Below are positions 63,401-64,000 of a stretch of 64,000 nt of DNA, piece after piece. Source of the DNA: Odiellus spinosus. Its lineage: Eukaryota; Arthropoda; Arachnida; Opiliones; Phalangiidae. Under the pieces are notes generated by a model. The model had not been told where the DNA came from. It worked only from the letters and a program-made list of their open reading frames with translations, and searched no databases. The stretch covers positions 7,254,001 through 7,318,000 of the forward strand of contig OY987230.1 in assembly GCA_963920705.1 (NCBI GenBank), written 5' to 3'. The position numbers were made by a program, and so were the translations under genes. Every line of letters starts with the position of its first letter. Position 1 is the stretch's first letter.

Positions 63401-63461
63401 TTCCCACTGGTTCACGACGTTTTTTGTTCGTGGAAAAATACACGTAACGTGGTGCGCATGC
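33352..63461 (-). CDS. if: Integrin alpha chain, alphaPS2/alphaV class, 24 exons, 5' end outside window
   Basis: Type I membrane receptor subunit that pairs with a beta integrin to bind matrix ligands and link them to the cytoskeleton. Exons, high to low: 63341-63461, 52095-52156, 51306-51354, 50300-50386, 50132-50220, 48976-49082, 48774-48876, 47100-47202, 46184-46372, 44774-44819, 44589-44696, 43962-44163, 43311-43516, 42635-42782, 40600-40695, 40437-40522, 39877-39966, 35456-35558, 35224-35385, 34950-35158, 34806-34919, 34295-34396, 34107-34232, 33352-33450. Phases agree at every junction except 34950/34919. About 934 residues are visible: FG-GAP propeller with Ca-binding loops, Ig-like legs, a furin site, one TM helix and GFFKR. 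There is no inserted I domain. PS2/alphaV class is favoured by CQAGFSAAITK and the furin site; the fly symbol is provisional. Confidence 0.95.
33507..34068. mobile_element. CGCAACCTGACTCG-family inverted-repeat element in the last integrin intron
   Basis: Ends CACGCAACCTGACTCGATTC and GAATCGAGTCCGGTTGCGTG are inverted, with TTAA just outside on the left. The GC-richer centre (33680-33780) yields a 104-codon minus frame that looks accidental. It nearly fills the intron 33451-34106. Confidence 0.82.
34107..34232 (-). CDS. if: Integrin alpha exon W, transmembrane helix
   Basis: ITTTVNPEGLDSGYSYIPLW then a hydrophobic helix IILLAVCGGLLVLGLLALLL ending WR. The small-xxx-small CGG pattern fits helix packing with the beta chain. 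Confidence 0.96.
34295..34396 (-). CDS. if: Integrin alpha exon V
   Basis: MNLGEVLISSKFVAKVTSLP then AYLGIQTLG, the last membrane-proximal beta strands. Donor GGG|GTACTT. Confidence 0.92.
34397..34805 (-). other. Integrin intron, AT-rich
   Basis: 409 bp with no repeat family or reading frame of note. Confidence 0.7.
34806..34919 (-). CDS. if: Integrin alpha exon U, light chain
   Basis: SCGPTLCTRIKCTVINLRKE and FKLRSRLWPQTVTK, aligning with the alphaV stretch GCGVAQCLKIVCQV...LLWTET. The acceptor is TTGTAG|TCG. Confidence 0.9.
34950..35158 (-). CDS. if: Integrin alpha exon T with furin cleavage site
   Basis: A 70-residue acidic linker with LENTLENALETETLL, then RRRRASSDDEDIESEL, where a furin-type protease would split heavy and light chains, and WRQIQKPSSICG. 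The exon must end near GG|GTTTAT (34950), phase 2, which does not fit the phase-0 start of the next exon. See the finding on this junction. Confidence 0.85.
35224..35385 (-). CDS. if: Integrin alpha exon S, calf-2
   Basis: VDNKGLSVIKEAVVYLLWPT and LLYLLEQPIITGNARC, matching the LhWPy...LLYl strand of alpha integrins. Confidence 0.95.
35456..35558 (-). CDS. if: Integrin alpha exon R, calf-2
   Basis: VSKPKVVSYNATDVYPERKD and DIGPEVTHIYR, the 'iGpeV.HiYe' motif that opens calf-2. Confidence 0.95.
37009..38260. mobile_element. CAGGGTTCGTACA-ended element with ~28 tandem 29-bp units
   Basis: Perfect inverted ends CAGGGTTCGTACA...TTGTACGAACCCTG. Units read GGTCAGGGAATTTGAAATTG plus ACCCAGAAA, with sub-blocks differing by AGATA/AGAAA and CCGAG/CCCAG. 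The right third has unit variants with TGCCCAAATGTCAGG and then the single-copy tail shared with 10850-11063. No target duplication is evident. Confidence 0.85.
38333..38470. repeat. Foldback hairpin with TCTTCTGCCTG arms
   Basis: GCCTAGAATGTCTTCTGCCTG is mirrored by CAGGCAGAAGACATTTTACGC, with a second nested pair around CTAGGCTTTCTCTTGG. A related half lies at 58815-58890. Confidence 0.65.
38902..39175. mobile_element. AGGGAAACTTGGAGC-family MITE, right arm lost
   Basis: The left arm AAGGAAACTTGGAGGTAAAA runs to the palindromic centre ACGCCGGCCTATTCTTTTAA. The right terminus is missing. Confidence 0.68.
39298..39524. mobile_element. hAT-type MITE, CAGGGACGGAAATAAG ends
   Basis: A 227-bp element with perfect 16-bp inverted ends CAGGGACGGAAATAAG/CTTATTTCCGTCCCTG and a perfect 8-bp duplication CAAACTAG (39290-39297, 39525-39532). 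The interior repeats TGGACAAATGTCCGATA. Confidence 0.9.
39877..39966 (-). CDS. if: Integrin alpha exon Q
   Basis: TNAENATTEEDNHAKVILPV and EVDMVVEG. Donor GG|GTACGT in phase 2. Confidence 0.92.
40005..40400. mobile_element. TTAA foldback MITE filling an integrin intron
   Basis: TTAA at both ends with the family's full foldback arms. It makes up 396 of the 470 bp between exons P and Q, so without it the intron would be about 74 bp, the usual size for this gene's short introns. Confidence 0.9.
40437..40522 (-). CDS. if: Integrin alpha exon P
   Basis: LNFKVLLAPSKITSVSGAAN and FVFDFQLNS. The intron after it is mostly one MITE. Confidence 0.93.
40600..40695 (-). CDS. if: Integrin alpha exon O
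   Basis: DFPISCSGADPDRTGVNELY then CDIGNPLPTNKT, the conserved CDlGNPm motif of calf-1. Confidence 0.95.
41143..41985. mobile_element. ~840-bp foldback element with ~400-bp arms
   Basis: Left arm ATGGTCTACCTCTTTTAGTT...GTGTGACGTCATG...ACAGGGTGTTTCGAAAATGG is mirrored by CCACTATTTTCGAAACACCC...ATGACGTCACACG...AAAAGAGGTAGACCATTTTT. The loop near 41550-41610 is closed by ATACTCAATG/CATTGAGTAT. Non-coding. It lies in the integrin intron 40696-42634. Confidence 0.85.
42635..42782 (-). CDS. if: Integrin alpha exon N, calf-1
   Basis: LELNVVIKNKGEDAFEAMMY and LKMPLEVSYINVDKSKL, the 'v.N.GEdAyea' strand pair. Next to a C-run at 42600-42609. Confidence 0.95.
43311..43516 (-). CDS. if: Integrin alpha exon M, thigh/calf
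   Basis: NDFRDKLSPISVEITYDL, the class-typical (f)RDKLtPI motif, and NCGQDNICIPNL (C-G-x-D-N-x-C). Donor CC|GTAAGT. Confidence 0.96.
43962..44163 (-). CDS. if: Integrin alpha exon L, thigh domain
   Basis: VVVSFCLEYSGVGVGTELQF and KHCNSVFAYLK. An alternative donor at about 43946 would break the phase, so the end at AAA|GTAGAG is chosen. Confidence 0.93.
44255..44410. mobile_element. AGCTTTGACTGTAC-family repeat, inverse copy
   Basis: TTGTACAGTCAAAGCTAAGC and TGTGCATAAGGGAAAAGT are the reverse complement of the 54590-54760 copy. Confidence 0.6.
44589..44696 (-). CDS. if: Integrin alpha exon K, thigh domain start
   Basis: SRAVVKMTSTLKLDPEKISL then CSLEDGTLVAC, the RSRPVV segment after the propeller and a conserved cysteine pair. 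Confidence 0.94.
44774..44819 (-). CDS. if: Integrin alpha exon J (46 bp)
   Basis: DLLIGAYSSDRVVFLK, the end of the propeller. A very short exon with both phases consistent. Confidence 0.94.
44927..45292. mobile_element. TTAA foldback MITE (AGGGAGAATGCAACC family)
   Basis: Left boundary TTGA (one base off TTAA), right boundary TTAA. Arms AGGAAGAATGCAACCTAACA and inverse. It lies in the integrin intron 44820-46183. Bases 45300-45660 beyond it carry an 89-codon minus frame that matches no known protein. Confidence 0.83.
45681..45830. repeat. 31-bp tandem repeat, five copies
   Basis: The unit CTCCGAGCTCTAGAGAGCAA plus GAGAGACCGCT starts at 45681, 45712, 45743, 45774 and 45805. Each unit contains the palindromic CTCTAGAG. 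Copies are nearly identical, so it is young. Confidence 0.9.
46184..46372 (-). CDS. if: Integrin alpha exon I
   Basis: DFAVGAPYAGENDAGVVYVY, then RTFGFSLSGGIDADNNEYPD, the last propeller blade. Donor CAG|GTACGG. Confidence 0.96.
46470..46695. repeat. 42-bp tandem repeat in integrin intron
   Basis: About five units around TTCGAGTCCTATGGAAACCT and GAAAATTATATTTCGAGACC. Because 42 is a multiple of three, frames stay open on both strands. These are not genes. Confidence 0.85.
47100..47202 (-). CDS. if: Integrin alpha exon H
   Basis: TKGRFGLALASLRDVNRDGF, a further FG-GAP repeat with the calcium loop DVNRDGFED completed by the next exon. Confidence 0.96.
47344..47588. mobile_element. TTAA MITE, AGGGAGACTGAAGGAAA ends
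   Basis: A 245-bp element with TTAA at both ends and inverted repeats AGGGAGACTGAAGGAAA/TTTCCTTCAGTCTCCCT. It is a separate family from the AGGGAGAATGCAACC elements although the first six bases agree. Confidence 0.83.
47891..48069. mobile_element. hAT-type MITE, AGAGATCGGGGTTTGG family, copy 1
   Basis: A 179-bp element with ends TAGAGATCGGGGTTTGGAC and inverse, flanked by a perfect 8-bp duplication TCATAGAT (47883-47890, 48070-48077). In integrin intron 47203-48773. Confidence 0.93.
48107..48557. mobile_element. TTAA MITE, GTGAGGCTGTCACC family, copy 3
   Basis: TTAA at both ends. The body carries CATTTTCGGAAAGATCGTTA and GTTCTGACACGTGATAAAG. It has small losses and an expanded G run at 48518-48530. 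Confidence 0.78.
48774..48876 (-). CDS. if: Integrin alpha exon G
   Basis: LDDIIVGAPLYTDPKLKDGS then YEVGRVNVIY. It completes the calcium loop DVNGDGLDD and the blade's VGAPLY strand. Confidence 0.96.
48976..49082 (-). CDS. if: Integrin alpha exon F
   Basis: VVIYTANITNLHNITGELIG then SYFGYAVTVADVNGDG, an FG-GAP blade ending in the start of a DxNxDG calcium loop. Contains NIT glycosylation sequons. Confidence 0.96.
49153..49230. mobile_element. 78-bp collapsed AGGGAAACTTGGAGC-family MITE
   Basis: The left terminal repeat ACTTGAAGCTAAAAATGGAA runs into CGGAATCAC and straight to the right end GCTCCAAGTTTCCCTTTAA. TTAA is kept on both sides. Almost all of the interior is gone. Confidence 0.8.
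49550..50040. repeat. ~35-bp minisatellite, about 14 units
   Basis: The pattern is AAATATGCTTTAAAATCTCC plus AAAATTCCTTCTCTT, with units varying by a base or two in length. In integrin intron 49083-50131. Confidence 0.88.
50132..50220 (-). CDS. if: Integrin alpha exon E
   Basis: YSVASGEFTGDNEPDVVVGH then PKGNNLTGQ: an FG-GAP repeat with its cation loop region GEFTGDNEPD. Confidence 0.95.
50300..50386 (-). CDS. if: Integrin alpha exon D
   Basis: QLFSQDLLSRPSITSTKESP then DDTYLG. It links one propeller blade to the next. Confidence 0.93.
50628..50915. repeat. 30-bp CCTATATTTTC tandem repeat
   Basis: Units TCTCCTATATTTTCTTAATA plus ATTCCTCTAA, about eight copies. It begins at CAGGGCGACCATATTTCC. 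It is probably related to the array at 52436-52860. Confidence 0.82.
51050..51220. mobile_element. hAT-type MITE, AGAGATCGGGGTTTGG family, copy 2
   Basis: 171 bp, inverse orientation, with perfect 8-bp duplication ATAAGGAA (51042-51049, 51221-51228). Confidence 0.93.
51306..51354 (-). CDS. if: Integrin alpha exon C
   Basis: DRRRLFIGAVGSYYWQG, the 'lllGgPGSfyWQG' motif of alpha integrins. A 49-bp exon. Confidence 0.94.
51508..51865. mobile_element. TTAA foldback MITE (AGGGAGAATGCAACC family)
   Basis: TTAA at both ends. Arms from TGGAGATTGCAACCTAACAA to AGGTTGCATTCTCCCT. Inside the integrin intron 51355-52094. Confidence 0.87.
52095..52156 (-). CDS. if: Integrin alpha exon B
   Basis: SLWGFHRQGFCQAGFSAAIT, aligning with the QGFCQGGFSIDFT stretch of alphaV. 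It is separated from exon A by an 11.2-kb intron. Donor AAA|GTACGT. Confidence 0.93.
52245..53549. mobile_element. CGCAACCTGACTCG-family element carrying a minisatellite insertion
   Basis: TTAA-bounded: left TTAAAGTAGACACAAAACCT, right GGTTGCGTGTGTACTTTAA. The two halves (52245-52425, 53225-53549) match one family. Between them lies an unrelated CCTATATTT-rich block ending GCCCTGGTCACC. Confidence 0.78.
52436..52862. repeat. 28-bp tandem repeat
   Basis: About 15 copies of TTCCTATATTTCCTATATTT plus TCAGTGAC. The first half has TTTTC and the second TTATC variants in blocks. Decayed units continue to about 53200. Confidence 0.92.
54590..54760. mobile_element. AGCTTTGACTGTAC-family repeat
   Basis: TTATGCACACAGCCTAGCTT, TGACTGTACAATTTGTTATG and ACGTCATCTGCTAAGCTAG are shared with 44255-44410, 18420-18500 and 14196-14270. 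Boundaries are uncertain. Confidence 0.6.
54780..55271 (+). CDS. Candidate three-exon gene for a small secreted peptide (weak)
   Basis: Not a recognised family. Exon 1 (54780-54820) encodes MKIYGLVIAIFFCA, shaped like a signal peptide. Exon 2 (54879-54943) encodes RIENTELQVRLRDYPKVNGK. Exon 3 (55168-55271) encodes TKSIRPGFRMKKDHFQSTIR and RDSVNRLTTNSVNR, then TAG. Splice sites GC|GTGGGA, TACAG|G, G|GTATGT and TTTTCAG|T are acceptable and all phases fit, giving about 70 residues. It lies on the opposite strand inside the integrin intron. Against it: the donor in exon 1 is weak, exon 2 has a competing GTAAGG, and exon 3 ends on a donor-like GTAGGT. It may be chance. Confidence 0.28.
55746..56188. 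mobile_element. TTAA-bounded element, AGGGAGACACACGAC ends
   Basis: The left end TTAAAGGGAGACACACGACT and right end TCTGCGTGTTACCCTTTAA are imperfect inverted repeats. The interior holds several GCGCGTGAAAAT/ATTTTCACGC pairs, so it also folds back. Confidence 0.62.
56432..56588. mobile_element. ACGAGGCGTAATTAGCC-family MITE
   Basis: About 155 bp, with inverted ends CAGACGAGGCGTAACTAGCC and GGCTAATTACGCCTCGTCTG. Inner pairs GGTTTAATCTGATTTAACC fold further. Confidence 0.82.
56807..57475. mobile_element. AGGGAAACTTGGAGC-family MITE with a nested element
   Basis: The left arm AAATTCGGAGCTATAAATGA and right arm TTTTAGCTCCAAGTTTCCC flank the family body, which is split by the element at 57010-57319. 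Confidence 0.78.
57010..57319. mobile_element. Nested inverted-repeat element, GGATTAATCAACCTCACAG ends
   Basis: Inverted ends CATGGATTAATCAACCTCAC...TAATTCACTCTGGTA and mirror. TGCTTG is duplicated on both sides (57004-57009, 57320-57325). 310 bp, non-coding. Confidence 0.83.
58265..58594. mobile_element. hAT-type MITE with ~38-bp inverted ends
   Basis: Ends ATGGATGTATAAAGAACTAA and inverse are perfect for more than 30 bp. GTCAGGAC stands on both sides (58257-58264, 58595-58602). A 95-codon minus frame inside begins within the terminal repeat and matches no protein. Confidence 0.87.
58815..58890. repeat. Related half of the TCTGCCTGTCACCCTGG hairpin family
   Basis: GCCTAGGATTACTTCTGCCT, CACCCTGGAAACAAACTCAC and CCAGGCTTTCTCTTG match parts of both arms of the hairpin at 38333-38470. 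Confidence 0.55.
59151..59256 (+). tRNA. tRNA-Lys-CTT: tRNA-Lys (anticodon CTT) with a 33-nt intron
   Basis: Exons 59151-59187 and 59221-59256 join into a full cloverleaf. Acceptor GCCTGGC/GTCGGGC has two wobble pairs, D stem GCTC/GAGC, anticodon stem CGAGA/TCTCG with loop CTCTTAA, and T arm GTGGG-TTCGAGC-CCCAC; discriminator G. A box TAGCTCAGTCGG and B box GGTTCGAGCCC are intact and a TTTT terminator follows at 59262. The exons are almost the standard animal tRNA-Lys(CTT). The intron AGAAACAAAAGGAGAATGAT...GTG lies between positions 37 and 38, the canonical site, and is removed by the tRNA splicing endonuclease. The gene is antisense inside an integrin intron. Confidence 0.9.
59385..59883. 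repeat. 20-bp tandem repeat, ~24 near-identical copies
   Basis: The unit TGAATTTTATAGAATTTTTC recurs with no visible change from 59401 to 59880. A GAA occurs every 10 bp, and the left end reads TTCTAGAA. Its uniformity points to recent or ongoing expansion. Confidence 0.95.
60428..60764. mobile_element. TTAA MITE, GTGAGGCTGTCACC family, inverse partial copy
   Basis: It starts TTAAAGTGGCAGTGTCAGC, then carries the family body in inverse order down to AACGATCTTTCCGAAAATGC. The far end is missing. Confidence 0.72.
60825..60965. repeat. Snapback element with ~55-bp arms
   Basis: CAAGGAGACCTTGCACTTCT...ATCTTTATTAATTTGACAACG pairs with CGTTGTCAAATTATTAATAAAGAT...AGTGTCTCCTTATG. The loop is about 25 bp. 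Confidence 0.75.
61043..61456. mobile_element. TTAA foldback MITE (AGGGAGAATGCAACC family)
   Basis: TTAA at both ends. Arms run from AAGGAGAATGCAACCTAATA to TTAGGTTGCATTCTCCCT and meet near GCGACCAATCG / CATTGGTCGC. Just beyond it (61487-61510) is ATGGTGACTGGGTTACTTTAA, a worn GTGAGGCTGTCACC end. Confidence 0.87.
62926..63068. mobile_element. hAT-type MITE, AGAGATCGGGGTTTGG family, copy 3
   Basis: 143 bp with the same ends. Flanks TATAGGAT and TTTAGGAT agree at 7 of 8 bases. It lacks about 35 bp near the left end compared with copy 1. Confidence 0.87.
63341..63461 (-). CDS. if: Integrin alpha exon A, propeller blade with conserved ACAPRY
   Basis: ACAPRYVYFSTNKKRREPVG then TCW and FQEYSPCKN, the cysteine-containing early propeller segment. 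It is the first exon of the gene inside the window. Donor T|GTAAGT. Confidence 0.95.
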
Positions 63462-63584
63462 CTGAAAATAAATACATTTATTTATTAGATTAATATAATT
63501 TGCAATTCGGAGAAAATGGCAAAGAAATATTGGGGGAAAGGGAAGGAGAAGTTCACGATTTGGTGTACTACTATTCGACTAAAT

Positions 63585-64000
63585 CCCAATCGATCGAAAA
63601 TAGAATCGCAATCGATCGAAAATAGAATCGCAGTCGATCGAAAAGGGAAATTTAATCCATCGAAATGGAAATTCAATCGATCGAAAAGGGATTCCAAATC
63701 GATCGAAGAGGGATTCCAAATCGATCGAAGAGGGATTTCCAATCAATCGATAAAGGGATTTCTTATCGATCGATAAAGGGATTTCTTATCGATCGAAGAG
63801 GGATTTCTTATCGATCGAAGAGGGATTTCTTATCGATCGAAGAGGGATTTCTTATCGATCGAAGAGGGATTTCTTATCGATCGAAGAGGGATTTCTTATC
63901 GATCGAAGAGGGATTTCTTGTCGATCGAAAAGGGATTCCGAATCAATCGAAAAGGGATTCCGAATCAATCGAAAAGGGATTCCGAATCAATCGAAGAGGG
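63585..64000. repeat. 22-bp minisatellite with ATCGATCGA core, runs off window
   Basis: About 18 units of the pattern ATCGATCGAAGAGGGATTTC plus TT, in sub-blocks with ATTCCGAATCA or TTCCAAATCG variants. Each unit contains the palindrome ATCGAT/CGATCG. It lies in the next integrin intron. Confidence 0.9.

Overview
The window is nuclear DNA from an invertebrate animal, probably an arthropod. This rests on AT-rich sequence, GT-AG introns from about 50 bp to 18 kb, a class I myosin of the Myo1D (fly Myo31DF) type and an integrin alpha chain of the alphaPS2/alphaV class. The species cannot be named from the sequence. No prokaryotic or organellar features, transposase or reverse transcriptase gene were recognised.

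Layout. (1) Bases 454-27551, plus strand: a complete 13-exon Myo1D gene whose spliced reading frame is 1004 codons. An 18.2-kb first intron is filled with short non-autonomous transposons and minisatellites. (2) Bases 27552-33351: AT-rich intergenic DNA between two gene 3' ends, with foldback elements. (3) Bases 33352-63461, minus strand: 24 exons of an integrin alpha gene, from inside the first FG-GAP blades to the GFFKR tail and stop. The signal peptide and first blade lie beyond the right edge. The two genes are convergent. (4) Inside the largest integrin intron (52157-63340), on the opposite strand, sit a tRNA-Lys(CTT) gene with a 33-nt intron and a weak candidate for a small secreted-peptide gene.

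Most of the remaining sequence is repeats. At least six short inverted-repeat families are bounded by TTAA, as piggyBac-type target sites are. Four families have 7-8-bp target duplications readable on both sides, as hAT elements do. One group carries internal 29-bp tandem repeats. There are also large foldback elements and about ten minisatellites. Two minisatellites, at 12.6-14.2 kb and 59.4-59.9 kb, are built on 10/20-bp spacing of GAA/TTC blocks, and the first is capped at both ends by perfect heat-shock-element arrays.

Functionally the genes are a membrane-linked actin motor and a cell-matrix adhesion receptor. Nothing in the sequence shows that they work together. The most useful points to check are the tRNA-Lys intron, the frame break at the integrin heavy/light-chain junction, the HSE-like satellites, the nested peptide-gene candidate and the foldback elements transcribed within introns.
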